Assembly: GCA_964439595.1 (NCBI GenBank)
Contig: CAYTOK010000008.1
Coordinates: 29,881-93,880 of the forward strand
DNA length: 64,000 nt
Origin: CAIJXB01 sp964439595
GTDB taxonomy: Bacteria > Chlamydiota > Chlamydiia > Chlamydiales > Rhabdochlamydiaceae
Reading direction: 5' to 3'
Shown here: in pieces, positions 17,753 through 26,696 of the stretch
Layout: every line of letters begins with the position of its first letter
Numbering within the stretch: the stretch's first letter is position 1
Program-made: the position numbers and the translations under genes
The notes under the pieces: model-generated
Told to the model about the DNA's origin: nothing
What the model saw: the letters and a program-made list of their open reading frames with translations, nothing else
Database searches by the model: none

Positions 17753-18554
17753 TATCTAACATTTTTTGTTTTGTGGCATCAAGAACGACGGTAAGTCCGG
17801 GCTTGATGCCTTTTTCTGATAGTTCAAAAGCTTTCATGGTATTACAAATACGTCCATCAAGCCGAATCCCGATCCCTTTTGCTTTTATCATATTACCCCA
17901 GTCTGCAAACATGGTTAACGACATTTCACAGGCTGTAATTAGGAAATATACGTTTTTTTTAGGGTTTTTATGCACAGCCTCAAAGATTTTTTCTCCGATA
18001 TAATGGATTGTAGGGATGTATACAATTTTTGCTTTAGTGTTTTTGAGAAGATAAGAACATTTGCCAATAAAGCATTGATTGCAAATAGGATTTTCGGAGT
18101 TATTTTGACATTTGTCAGTGAATCTTCCTGAAGGACACTCTAATGGTTTATGGCAGTAGGAGAATCCGATAAGAAGAGTGGTGTCTTTGGAAGCAATGGC
18201 TTGGTTGAACTCTTCTTCGTTTGCAATGCCGTAAAAAAATAAATCGTTTTTTCTTATAAAACTTTGAGGTTTAAAGTAGGAGCGAAGTAAAGAAAAAGAG
18301 TAGGTGAGGGGGCGTTTAAAAAAAAACCTTGTGAATATTTTTTTTTCATCGTGCCTTATCAGATAAAACAGACTTTTTATTTTAAGAAATCTAGCTGTTT
18401 TAGGAGCTATCCCCGTCATCTTGGGAAGAGCTTTAAGGTTTTTCAGGGGGTGAGTAGATTGGCTGATCTTCTCCTTTTCATCCCAAAGGGTTTCTTTTTC
18501 TAGGAAAGAAAGTTTTGTTGGAGTCTCTTGTAGAATTTTTAGTTTATCTGACAT
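17709..18554 (-). CDS. Cysteine-rich protein of unknown function
   Basis: 281 residues. A central cluster (FSYCHKPLECPSGRF, DKCQNN, ICNQCFIGKC, residues about 132-166) looks like an Fe-S or zinc site, followed by an alpha/beta domain (KIVYIPTIHYIGEKIFEAV; YFLITACEMSLTMF; DGRICNTMKAF). It resembles DUF116-type Cys proteins but I am not sure. It is convergent with trhO and overlaps it by 44 nt. Confidence 0.75.
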   Translation of the reverse strand: MSDKLKILQETPTKLSFLEKETLWDEKEKISQSTHPLKNLKALPKMTGIAPKTARFLKIKSLFYLIRHDEKKIFTRFFFKRPLTYSFSLLRSYFKPQSFIRKNDLFFYGIANEEEFNQAIASKDTTLLIGFSYCHKPLECPSGRFTDKCQNNSENPICNQCFIGKCSYLLKNTKAKIVYIPTIHYIGEKIFEAVHKNPKKNVYFLITACEMSLTMFADWGNMIKAKGIGIRLDGRICNTMKAFELSEKGIKPGLTVVLDATKQKMLDIMQNIHKDACDEKA

Positions 18555-18747
18555 ATAGTGGATAGCTTAGGCTGTTAGCTTCTTGAAGTGTCTATTATCC
18601 TGCATGGAAAGTCTCATTGCAAGAGAAAATATATTTTTCACTTCTAAAGTCTAGAAGAACAAGGCTACTTATAGCTGAGACTCTTTTAAGAGATTTGAAT
18701 TTTTATCTTTTATGATAAAATTATATTGATTTAAGTGGTGTGTATTT

Positions 18748-21378
18748 GTGGATTTAATTTTTTCTATTAGTGTTGAAAATTTCGATAACGAAGCTTTCTT
18801 AGCCGTTCAGTTTATGGACAAAATCAGCTCGCGTGTTCTTGCTTTTGCTGAATGTAGCAATGTAAGCCAGTCGGATAAAGAATTAGTTCAATTAGTTAGT
18901 AAGACTTCTGTTAGGTCAAAAAATGACAATATTTTCTATAGTAAAGGCTCTTCTTCTTTTTCTTTGGTACAGAAACTATACGCTTCGAAAAAGCTCTTTT
19001 GGAAGGGAAGGTCTGTTTTTTGGAATCCTCTTAGCAAAGTAACCTTACAAATCGACGTTGAAGAGTTGGATGTCTGCAGCCTAGCGGTGTCAAGTCAGGT
19101 CCAAATAGATGGGGTGCGACATACATTGTTATCTCTTGAGGCTTTTTTTATAGGAGCTGGAAAGGAGCTTTCTTGGGGGATTTGTAAGCAGGTATTATTT
19201 ACTATCCCTAAAGGAGTTCCTTATTCTTTTTTAGCTAAGATTTATCCGGGGCCGGTGATTTTAGAAGGTAAGGAGCGAGTTGATTTTATAGAAGAATATA
19301 AGGACGATCCCTTAGATGGGGTCTTTATTGAATGGAAAGTAAATTCTCAGAACCCTTTACCCGTATTCCCCGTTCTTTTGCTAAGAGATCTTCATGGTGC
19401 TTTTGCTGACCTCCAAATGGAATATAGGGACTTTACCATTGACTTTGTAGACCCTAAGCCTTTTTTAGGAAGGAATGTTCTTTCAGAAAAAGGGTGGGAA
19501 AATGACCTTTTAGAAACAGATTTTATAAGGAAGGAGTTTGTAGATTCTCATTACTACTGCCCTATGGATAAGGTTGCTAAAAGTTTGTCGTTTCTTTTAG
19601 ATATTGGATGGAAGATTTTAGATAAAAAGGGACGTCATCTTTTGAAATTAGCAGAGTCACATCTTGACCTGTCTTCTCAAAAAGACGGGTTTTTAGTGCG
19701 AGGGTCTTTTCGTTATCAGGATCATGAAGTCGACTTAGTGGATGTGGTAGGAGCATTTAATAGACGGGAGAGGTTTATAGAGCTCTCTGCCAATTCTATC
19801 GGGTGGCTTGATGAGTCTGAAAAAGCTTTTGCCGGGATCAAAGAGCTAGGAGAAGTAGAAAAGGTTTCGGGGGGGTGTTTTTTTCGCAAAAAACAAATAG
19901 GTCTTTTAGAAAGTATTTCAGGGAGATCAGACCTTAATCCCGCATCAGTTTCTTTACTAGAAAGGCTTTCTTCTTTTTCTTTTTTAGAGCAGAAAGAAAA
20001 TGGGATCTTATTTCAGGGTAAGTTGCACCCTTATCAAGAAGAGGGAAGACGGTGGCTCACGTTCCTATATCAAAATGGTTTTTCCGGTCTTTTAGCTGAT
20101 GAAATGGGCCTTGGTAAGACTGTGCAAACTCTTTCTTTTTTATCAGAGCTTTCAGTAAATAAGCCGATTTTATTAGTTGTTCCCACGTCTTTGATATTTA
20201 ATTGGAAAAGGGAATGGGAGAAGTTTTTACCTCATAAGAAATTATATGTTCATGCAGGGGCTAAAAGATCTTTGCAAGAGGAATCTTTGCAAAATGTAGA
20301 GGCTATAATTACGTCTTATGCCTACCTAAGAATTGATTATGCTCTTTTTAGTCAAATGGAGTTTTCTGTTGTTATTTTAGATGAAGCTCAGCTTATTAAA
20401 AATTCGGAAAGTCAGCTCGCTAAGGCGGCATTTATGTTACAAGCTAAGATGAGGCTTTGTCTTACTGGGACGCCTGTAGAAAATAGGGCGGATGATCTTT
20501 GGTCTTTATTTCATTTCCTTGAGCCCGAGCTGCTAGGAGAAAAGAAAGAGTTTTTATCGGCACTGGCATCTTCGCAGTTAGATGACAGATATAGAAAAAA
20601 AATCCGTAAATTAATTCGTCCTTTTATTCTACGCAGGTTAAAAGAGACTGTAGCTAAAGACTTGCCAGATAAAATAGAGCAAGAAGTATATGTAGAAATG
20701 GGTGAAAAGCAAAGGGCCTTTTATGAGGGATGGCTTGCAAGGGCTAAGCAGGGACTTTTACAAAAAGTTCAAGCAGACGGGCTGTCTAAGCATAGAATGG
20801 AAGTTCTTGAAACCATACTCCGCTTAAGACAGATTTGTTGTCATCCTGCGCTTGTAGAAGAAGGTCAGGTGGAAAGTGCTAAAATAGACAAGGTTTTATG
20901 TGATTTAGCTGAGGTTCTTGAGGAAAATAGGAAGGTATTGATTTATAGCCAATTTACACAATTATTACGGTCCTTAGAAAAAGAAGTCAAAGAAAGAGGG
21001 TGGAAGCATGTCTATTTGGACGGAGAGACCAAAGATAGAGAAAAGGTTGTTGTAGCCTTTCAAGAGGACCCCTCTATTTCTCTTTTTCTAATTAGCTTGA
21101 AGGCCGGTGGCGTTGGCCTTAATTTAACGGCAGCCGATTATGTGTTTTTACTCGACCCTTGGTGGAATGACGCGGTAGAAAGGCAAGCTATTGATAGAGC
21201 TCACCGGTTTGGACGCAAGCACACCGTTGTCGCAAGAAGATATATAACAGCCATGAGCATAGAAGAGAAAATAATGAAATTAAAGTCTCATAAAACAGCA
21301 CTAGCAAAAGGTCTTTTAGACTTTGATCAAGTAGAAGAGTCTTTTGCTTTGCAAGATTTAATCGAGTTAATTACATAG
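18748..21378 (+). CDS. SNF2/SWI2-family helicase-like ATPase
   Basis: ATP-driven DNA translocase of the SNF2 type, of which Chlamydia has two. 876 residues with a GTG start: a divergent N-terminal 420 residues, then motif I DEMGLGKTVQ near 450, motif II DEAQLIKN near 544, motif III LTGTPVENR, and the helicase C half ending with QAIDRAHRFGRK near 817. It is probably involved in transcription recycling or chromatin-like remodelling on the chlamydial nucleoid; the target is unknown. Confidence 0.93.
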   Translation: MDLIFSISVENFDNEAFLAVQFMDKISSRVLAFAECSNVSQSDKELVQLVSKTSVRSKNDNIFYSKGSSSFSLVQKLYASKKLFWKGRSVFWNPLSKVTLQIDVEELDVCSLAVSSQVQIDGVRHTLLSLEAFFIGAGKELSWGICKQVLFTIPKGVPYSFLAKIYPGPVILEGKERVDFIEEYKDDPLDGVFIEWKVNSQNPLPVFPVLLLRDLHGAFADLQMEYRDFTIDFVDPKPFLGRNVLSEKGWENDLLETDFIRKEFVDSHYYCPMDKVAKSLSFLLDIGWKILDKKGRHLLKLAESHLDLSSQKDGFLVRGSFRYQDHEVDLVDVVGAFNRRERFIELSANSIGWLDESEKAFAGIKELGEVEKVSGGCFFRKKQIGLLESISGRSDLNPASVSLLERLSSFSFLEQKENGILFQGKLHPYQEEGRRWLTFLYQNGFSGLLADEMGLGKTVQTLSFLSELSVNKPILLVVPTSLIFNWKREWEKFLPHKKLYVHAGAKRSLQEESLQNVEAIITSYAYLRIDYALFSQMEFSVVILDEAQLIKNSESQLAKAAFMLQAKMRLCLTGTPVENRADDLWSLFHFLEPELLGEKKEFLSALASSQLDDRYRKKIRKLIRPFILRRLKETVAKDLPDKIEQEVYVEMGEKQRAFYEGWLARAKQGLLQKVQADGLSKHRMEVLETILRLRQICCHPALVEEGQVESAKIDKVLCDLAEVLEENRKVLIYSQFTQLLRSLEKEVKERGWKHVYLDGETKDREKVVVAFQEDPSISLFLISLKAGGVGLNLTAADYVFLLDPWWNDAVERQAIDRAHRFGRKHTVVARRYITAMSIEEKIMKLKSHKTALAKGLLDFDQVEESFALQDLIELIT

Positions 21379-21385
21379 GTAAACT

Positions 21386-21580
21386 CTACTCTTCAAAGTT
21401 CAGTCTGTCTTGCTCTATCAAATCTTCTGCCGCACTTTTTAAAGTTTTTAGTCCTTCTGCAAAACCAACTTTATGTAGCAGCTCATCTAAGAAACGAAGT
21501 TCTGAGGCTAATTGATCGTTAAAAGACTCTAGCTCAGAGATTGTTTTTAATAATTTTTCTTTTTCTAAATCCTTTTCCAT
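21386..21580 (-). CDS. Small coiled-coil hypothetical protein
   Basis: 64 residues, Glu/Lys/Leu-rich, predicted as one or two coiled-coil helices. AAAAGGAGACATT before ATG is among the best Shine-Dalgarno sites in the window, which supports a real gene. It is convergent with the SNF2 gene, 7 nt apart. Function unknown. Confidence 0.75.
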   Translation of the reverse strand: MEKDLEKEKLLKTISELESFNDQLASELRFLDELLHKVGFAEGLKTLKSAAEDLIEQDRLNFEE

Positions 21581-21739
21581 AATGTCTCCTTTTTAGGGTG
21601 TCTATATAAGACGCAAGATTTGTGCCAAATCGGTATAAATTATAAAAAAAGAGAAACTATTTATTGCTTTTTTGTGAGCAATAGTTCTTAATGCGTAGAA
21701 TGATAAGAAGATAGGTTTTTAAAAGTTGGAGATTTTTTT

Positions 21740-21955
21740 ATGTATTTGTTCCCATTTTTGTGTTTAAGTCTTATTTTTCTTGTGGGATGTGAGCAAAATT
21801 CCACCCCAAGCGAAATGGAAGAGGTGGATAGAATGGTTCAGTTAGTAGAAGAGGAGTCTTCTGAATGGAATTTACCAGAGGATAGATCTATTGCTTCTGG
21901 GGAATCTGGTATAAAAGAGACAGCTGTAGATTCCTCCCATGAAGAGGCTAGGTAA
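21740..21955 (+). CDS. Small lipoprotein
   Basis: 71 residues. The signal peptide ends in the lipobox LVGC (Cys at residue 17), followed by an acidic Glu/Ser-rich tail without domains. GGAG lies 8 nt upstream of ATG. It is followed by a strong terminator, so it is a single-gene transcript. Small acidic chlamydial lipoproteins of this kind are uncharacterised. Confidence 0.75.
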   Translation: MYLFPFLCLSLIFLVGCEQNSTPSEMEEVDRMVQLVEEESSEWNLPEDRSIASGESGIKETAVDSSHEEAR

Positions 21956-22014
21956 TAATTTCCTGGATATAAATAACCAGCATGTATTTTATTTCTTTAT
22001 TCGTTTTTTTTATT

Positions 22015-22055
22015 TCGGATGCTATTTTATAAAAAAGCATCCGATTGTTTTTTTT
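22015..22055 (+). terminator. Intrinsic terminator after the small lipoprotein
   Basis: TCGGATGC, 14-nt loop, GCATCCGA, then a run of eight T after TTG. It ends the 21740-21955 transcript. Confidence 0.88.
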
Positions 22056-22353
22056 GTTTTAAACTGAGTTTTATAGACTTAGGGAAATCTTGTTTTGGAT
22101 ATCTTTTCCCTTAAAAGTGTCCGTCATACCCGCTAATACTGCAAAAGTAGCTAAAGAAGGCGGGTTTCTATTGGTTTCGTCATTTTTAAAGGTCCTCCTA
22201 TTTACAAGACCCCTTCTTGTAAAAATAACTATAAAGACTCTTTTATTACTTGATTATTTTTTATTTTAACATCCTTATTACGTTTCTACTTAGAATCGAT
22301 CGTGTCGATATTTTTTTAATTGGAATTGAGATGGATTTAACAGGTGTAAGCTG
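22056..22353. other. Intergenic, no gene seen
   Basis: About 300 bp between the lipoprotein terminator and ogt. No frame longer than about 40 codons with a ribosome site is visible, and I see no RNA gene. A weak ACCCGC/GCGGGT inverted repeat lies in the middle. Confidence 0.5.
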
Positions 22354-22866
22354 TTAATTAACAAGTGCTTGCGATGGTAAAAAAGATGAATTGCCTTCAA
22401 AAGCTAAAAGTGTCTTCTTTATAGAAAGCCCGAATGCAAAGCCACCAAGATGACCTGAAGAGGTTATTATTCTATGGCAAGGGATGAGTAACGGGAAAGG
22501 GTTTTTGCGGCAGAAAGTTCCGGCAGCTCTGCTGGCTAGAGGATTTCCGCCCCCCACTGCTAGGTCTTGGTAGCTAATTAGAGCCCCGAAAGGGACTTCA
22601 CTTAGTGTTGTGAGCATTTTTGCAGAAAAAGCAGGGAGTATTTGCTTAGGAAGGAAGTGAAGTGGTGATGTTTTTTTATTTCCGTAGGCCGTAAGCCAAA
22701 GTAGGATATTTTTTTCTAGGAAGGGGTCCAGGTGGGTAAAAAAAGACACAGAGAAAACTAAACTTTCTTTAAGGAGAACCCTGAATACAGTTTTTTTACA
22801 GGGTACAATGAGGACCTCAATTTCAGGTCCATTTGTAAAGTTATGAGAGAGCAAGGATTCTAGCAT
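22354..22866 (-). CDS. ogt: Methylated-DNA--protein-cysteine methyltransferase
   Basis: Suicide repair of O6-methylguanine. 170 residues; the C-terminal domain carries GALISYQDLA and the active site IPCHRI (Cys130), then GGFAFGL. The N-terminal domain is degenerate, as in short Ogt proteins. Lies just downstream of the MORN-like lipoprotein gene and pheT, the same order as CT475-CT477 of C. trachomatis as I recall it. Confidence 0.93.
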   Translation of the reverse strand: MLESLLSHNFTNGPEIEVLIVPCKKTVFRVLLKESLVFSVSFFTHLDPFLEKNILLWLTAYGNKKTSPLHFLPKQILPAFSAKMLTTLSEVPFGALISYQDLAVGGGNPLASRAAGTFCRKNPFPLLIPCHRIITSSGHLGGFAFGLSIKKTLLAFEGNSSFLPSQALVN

Positions 22867-22872
22867 AAAGTA

Positions 22873-22902
22873 AAGGCATAGAAGGGAACTCTTCTATGCC
22901 TT
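22873..22902 (-). terminator. Hairpin between the MORN-like gene and ogt
   Basis: AAGGCATAGAAG and CTTCTATGCCTT form a 12-bp stem with a 6-nt loop, ending 6 nt before the ogt ATG. The U tract (TTTACTTT counted from the stem end) is weak, so partial termination, attenuation or control of ogt translation are all possible. Confidence 0.5.
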
Positions 22903-22909
22903 AATTGAG

Positions 22910-23890
22910 TTATGAGGGTGAATCAGAAAGGAGTGCATCTAAATTAGTCAGCTCTTGGAATCTATTTAGGCTAACCTCTTTATTGTCGTAATTCCACACT
23001 GTTTTAGTAGATCCGCCTGGTAAAAAGAAGGTCTCAGGACCATGTTTTAGATCCATGATCCAAGAAATTTGGTGCGCAATAGTTTCCCCGTCTAAAAAAT
23101 GGATCTCTAGTCCATTTTTTTTGCCATAGAGGTAATCTATTTCCAATTCTTTAGTGCCATTTTTATAATAAGTGCAAAGACCGTGTAAGGACCCATTAGA
23201 CCAATTTTCCAAAGAAAGAGGCTCTCCAGCAGAGGAAAAGGTCTTTTTTGTCCCATCTAGTTTACCTTGAACATATAGCGAAATGCTTTCAGGAGAACCA
23301 CTTGCGTAAAAAGATTCTCTTTTTGCGAGAAATCCCCCTGTAATCTCGTCTTTACAAAGAAGTGTTCCTTGCGCATCACGTACAATGCGGAGCCCGTTAC
23401 CATGAATTACTTGTGCTTCTAGTTCGTGATTCGTAGTAAAGTACTGCCCTTGCACAAGTTCTTCTTTGACATATTCTTCTACGCTTTTTGGAACGCCGTC
23501 AGTATACCATGTGGTTAAACAGTGGCGATTCTCTGTAAGTTGGGTTGTTTCTTGTATAGGCATGCCAGAAATATCATAGGAAATTTCTTTTACTGGAGTG
23601 TCTTGATTGTAAAGAACATATTTTTCTACTGTATGGGAGTTGGGATAGGTGAAAGTGCAAGGCCCATGTAGTTTTCCATTTTCGTAGGTAGCTGTAACGG
23701 TGATCCCATTTCGTAGAGAGCTGATAACTTGTCCTGGATAATTTTTCTCTTGCCACTCTTCTTGTGACACGGCGTATCCGTATTTGTGGACGTATGTTTG
23801 AGAAATAATGTCATCATTTTTTTGATTTTTTTGGCAGGAAAATCCTATTAAGGCCACTGCCGCTAATATTGTATAAGCTATATAGTTCAT
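22910..23890 (-). CDS. MORN-like/YwqK-type repeat lipoprotein (CT476-like)
   Basis: 326 residues: a hydrophobic signal peptide with a possible lipidated Cys (GFSC, residue 19), then repeated YENGKLHGPCTF-like units (GxLxGPxxxYxNG) as in MORN/YwqK proteins: about six, spread over residues 60-300. Likely exported and anchored in an envelope membrane; partner unknown. Position between pheT and ogt matches CT476 in Chlamydia from memory. Translation start is preceded by one of the hairpin-split Shine-Dalgarno leaders. Confidence 0.85.
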   Translation of the reverse strand: MNYIAYTILAAVALIGFSCQKNQKNDDIISQTYVHKYGYAVSQEEWQEKNYPGQVISSLRNGITVTATYENGKLHGPCTFTYPNSHTVEKYVLYNQDTPVKEISYDISGMPIQETTQLTENRHCLTTWYTDGVPKSVEEYVKEELVQGQYFTTNHELEAQVIHGNGLRIVRDAQGTLLCKDEITGGFLAKRESFYASGSPESISLYVQGKLDGTKKTFSSAGEPLSLENWSNGSLHGLCTYYKNGTKELEIDYLYGKKNGLEIHFLDGETIAHQISWIMDLKHGPETFFLPGGSTKTVWNYDNKEVSLNRFQELTNLDALLSDSPS

Positions 23891-23963
23891 TTTTTTGACA
23901 GCGCGTAAATCTCTACCTTTTTAAAGTAGGGAGGGAAGCGCTACTCCTCTATTAATTGTTAAA
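23891..23963 (-). promoter_or_regulatory. Hairpin-split Shine-Dalgarno leader, copy A (MORN-like gene)
   Basis: AGGAG (23948-23944) is directly followed by 5' foot TAGCGC (23943-23938). Inside is a second hairpin, CTACTTT-AAA-AAGGTAG. The 3' foot GCGCTG (23904-23899) is followed by TCAAAAAA and ATG. SD-ATG distance is 53 nt linear but 8 nt if folded. The 13 nt TTTAACAATTAAT upstream are almost identical to copy B. Confidence 0.7.
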
Positions 23964-23982
23964 TCCGTTTCTTTCTGTAGTA

Positions 23983-26379
23983 TTACAATATACAATTACC
24001 TAACTTTTCCGCTACTTTTTGTATCAATTTTCCATGTTCTTTTTCTACAGTCTCAAAATCTACTGTTTTTATGTTGTCCCTATATATAAAACGCCAAGTG
24101 GCATTTTTGCGGTCTTGTCCAATTTTATCGCTTTCAAATAAATCTAGTAAAAAAGCCTTTTCTAGCAAGGGGGGGGCAGATTCTTTTATGCAAGCTAAGA
24201 ACTCTTCCACCGGCATTGCTTTGCGTAAAGTAACGGTCCAGTCCCTTTCAGAAGCAGGCATGATGGCAAGTGGCTTTACTTCTATTTTTTTAGGCTCAAG
24301 CCTGTATAACTCTTCTAAGTCGAGCTCTGCAAAGAACACTCTTTGAGGGATGTCTAACGTTTTTAATGTATTTGGGTGGACTTCTCCTAAAACACCAAGA
24401 GAAATATCTCCTATCTTAATACGAGCCTGTTTCCCTGGTTGAAAGTTATGCAAATGAGAGATTTCATAAGTTGCATTAGGTATTTTATAAGCGTCTAAAA
24501 AGTTTTCTACGATTCCTTTTAAGTCAAAAAAGTCTACTTCTTTGGGTTTAGGATCGTGGTAGTGAGGTGCTTTAAGACCTGATAGGACAATACCTATAGA
24601 AACTTGTTCCTGAAATTGTTCTTTTTGTTTGAAATGGACTCTGCCTATTTCAAATCCGGAGATGTTTTGATTTTGATGATCTAAATTATGTTTTGTAAGC
24701 TGCAGTAAGCCTGGAAGTAATGAAGCCCGTAAGACTGAATAGTCTGCAGATTTAGATTGTAAGACTGTAATAAGATCGGTTATTTTGTCGTTTGTTTCTT
24801 TTGTGAGGTTAGCTACTGTCGGGCTGATTAAATCACATGTTAGAAATTCCTGAAGTCCTTCTCCTTGTAAGAGGGCTCTTGTTTTATTTTCCATCGAGAA
24901 AATAGGAGAGTCTATAAGAGAAGATGATATGTGAGCGGCAAAGCTTTTAGGAAGATGATTATACCCATAGATTCTAGCGACTTCCTCTATGAGATCTACT
25001 TCTCTTGAAATGTCGTTACGGTAAGAAGGGATTTCTACAGTTAATGAATGAGAGTGTTCTTCTAAAGTGCGCAGTTGTAGTCTTGTAAGAAGTTCTTTGA
25101 TTTCTCTAAGGCTTAAACTGGTTCCCAAAAGAGAATTGACCTTAGATTCCCTGCATAAGATAGTTTTTAGTGGAGGCGGATTGGGATATAGATCAATAAG
25201 AGAGGAGGGCTCTCCCCCAGCCACTTCTTTTAGAAGTGTTTCTGCTAAGAAAAGGGCTGTAACAGGCATGTTCTGATCAATGCCTTTTTCAAAACGGTTG
25301 GAAGCATCCGTTTTAAGGCTTAACGCTTTGCTTGTTTTACGAATAGAAACGGGATTAAAAACAGCGGCTTCCATGAGGATGTTTTTAGTTTCTGAAGTGA
25401 CTGTAGCCGTATTTGTTCCGATTACGCCACCAATTGCTACTATTTTTTTCGTATCACGGATGACAGCTGCTCCTTGAGGAACAAGCCTTTTAATATTATC
25501 TAAGGTTGTCACTTCTTGGTTTTTTTCTAAAGAAGAGATGTATAACGTTTTGTCTTCCAGTAAGTCGTAGTCAAAAAAGTGAAGAGGGTGCCCTGTCAAT
25601 AGCATGACATAATTGGAAATGTCTACCACATTATTGACGCTCCTAAGGCCGACTAATTCTAAATCTTTAACAAGCCAAGAGGGAGAGGGGCCGACTGTAA
25701 CGGAGCGCAGCAGCTTGCAGCTATATCTTGGACAAAGGTTTTTGTCTTCTATAGAAACATGGATAAAAGAAGATAAGGAAGAAGGCTCCTCCTTAGGTGC
25801 TTCTAGGGGTTTTAGGGGCAATTGAAAAAATGCGGATAGCTCTCTAGCTATTCCATATACACTCATACAGTGCCCTAAATTTGGAGTTAGTGAGATGTCA
25901 AAAATAGTATCTGCATAAAAGCTGGAAAGATCTGTTCCGGGTATTAAATCGTCAGAAAGCTCTAAAATGCCTTCAGCCTTTGCATTTTCAAGCCCAAGTT
26001 CATCAGAAGCACATAGCATCCCAAAGGATTCTACATCGCGAATTTTACTTTTTTTTATTTTCCAGGGGGAACCTGTTTCATCAGGTAAGGTGGCTCCTAT
26101 TTTTGCAAAAGCAGTAGTTAGTCCTTTTCTGCAGTTGGAGGCTCCGCAAACAACTTGAAAGATTTCTGTCCCGTCTGATACTTGCGCTATTTGCAGTTTG
26201 TCTGCATTAGGGTGCTTTGCTGTCTCTAAAACTTTCCCTACTACCACTCCAGTAAAAGAATTGCCAATGGACTGCATGTCATCTACTTCTAAGCCAGCTA
26301 AGGTAAGTGTTTCTGCAATTTTTTCATTAGAAAAGGGTAGATCTACATATTTTTTAAGCCAAGATAGAGGGATTTTCAT
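23983..26379 (-). CDS. pheT: Phenylalanine--tRNA ligase beta subunit
   Basis: Charges tRNA-Phe as an alpha2-beta2 enzyme; pheS is not in the window. 798 residues with the full domain set: N-terminal tRNA-binding OB fold (VVVGKVLE..., residues 40-150), B3/B4 editing domain, B5, the catalytic-like core and the C-terminal FDX-ACB anticodon domain (PASERDWTVTLRK, about 700-798). Its AAGGAG lies in the perfect 12-bp palindrome AAGGAGCTCCTT, 8 nt before ATG. Confidence 0.96.
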   Translation of the reverse strand: MKIPLSWLKKYVDLPFSNEKIAETLTLAGLEVDDMQSIGNSFTGVVVGKVLETAKHPNADKLQIAQVSDGTEIFQVVCGASNCRKGLTTAFAKIGATLPDETGSPWKIKKSKIRDVESFGMLCASDELGLENAKAEGILELSDDLIPGTDLSSFYADTIFDISLTPNLGHCMSVYGIARELSAFFQLPLKPLEAPKEEPSSLSSFIHVSIEDKNLCPRYSCKLLRSVTVGPSPSWLVKDLELVGLRSVNNVVDISNYVMLLTGHPLHFFDYDLLEDKTLYISSLEKNQEVTTLDNIKRLVPQGAAVIRDTKKIVAIGGVIGTNTATVTSETKNILMEAAVFNPVSIRKTSKALSLKTDASNRFEKGIDQNMPVTALFLAETLLKEVAGGEPSSLIDLYPNPPPLKTILCRESKVNSLLGTSLSLREIKELLTRLQLRTLEEHSHSLTVEIPSYRNDISREVDLIEEVARIYGYNHLPKSFAAHISSSLIDSPIFSMENKTRALLQGEGLQEFLTCDLISPTVANLTKETNDKITDLITVLQSKSADYSVLRASLLPGLLQLTKHNLDHQNQNISGFEIGRVHFKQKEQFQEQVSIGIVLSGLKAPHYHDPKPKEVDFFDLKGIVENFLDAYKIPNATYEISHLHNFQPGKQARIKIGDISLGVLGEVHPNTLKTLDIPQRVFFAELDLEELYRLEPKKIEVKPLAIMPASERDWTVTLRKAMPVEEFLACIKESAPPLLEKAFLLDLFESDKIGQDRKNATWRFIYRDNIKTVDFETVEKEHGKLIQKVAEKLGNCIL

Positions 26380-26648
26380 AGAAGGAGCTCCTTTAATGTT
26401 CCAAAGTAGATAAATATACTCTCTTATACCAAAATCCCTATATCCTAGAAAAGATGATTTTTTTTTATTTTAGTGCTAGTCTTTTTTATCTGGTAGATTG
26501 AAGGTGTGTGGCATAATTTTTTGATGAAAATTCTTTCGGTGTAATTGGCAAATTAAGTCTTTGATTAAATAACGGAAATGGATACGCTAGAAGCTTTGAG
26601 AGTAGTTGAAAGGGCTCCAAAGATTCTTTGTGTAAAAATATATATAAT

Positions 26649-26696
26649 GGGAGCGGCGTTGATTTCTCGTTTTCGGGGTAAGGCGCTGTTAAAAGG
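26649..26696 (+). promoter_or_regulatory. Hairpin-split Shine-Dalgarno leader, copy F (LysM gene)
   Basis: GGGAG (26649-26653), then CGGCGTT (26654-26660) pairing with GGCGCTG (26682-26688) around an inner CTCG-TTTT-CGGG hairpin, then TTAAAAGG and ATG 26697. Folded spacing is 8 nt. AAAAGG touching the ATG is too close to serve as the SD itself. Confidence 0.6.

Noticed and set aside
22873..22902. Hairpin before ogt as a seventh split Shine-Dalgarno leader
   Set aside because: No AGGAG flanks the 5' foot; AAGG is inside the stem. Better read as terminator/attenuator.
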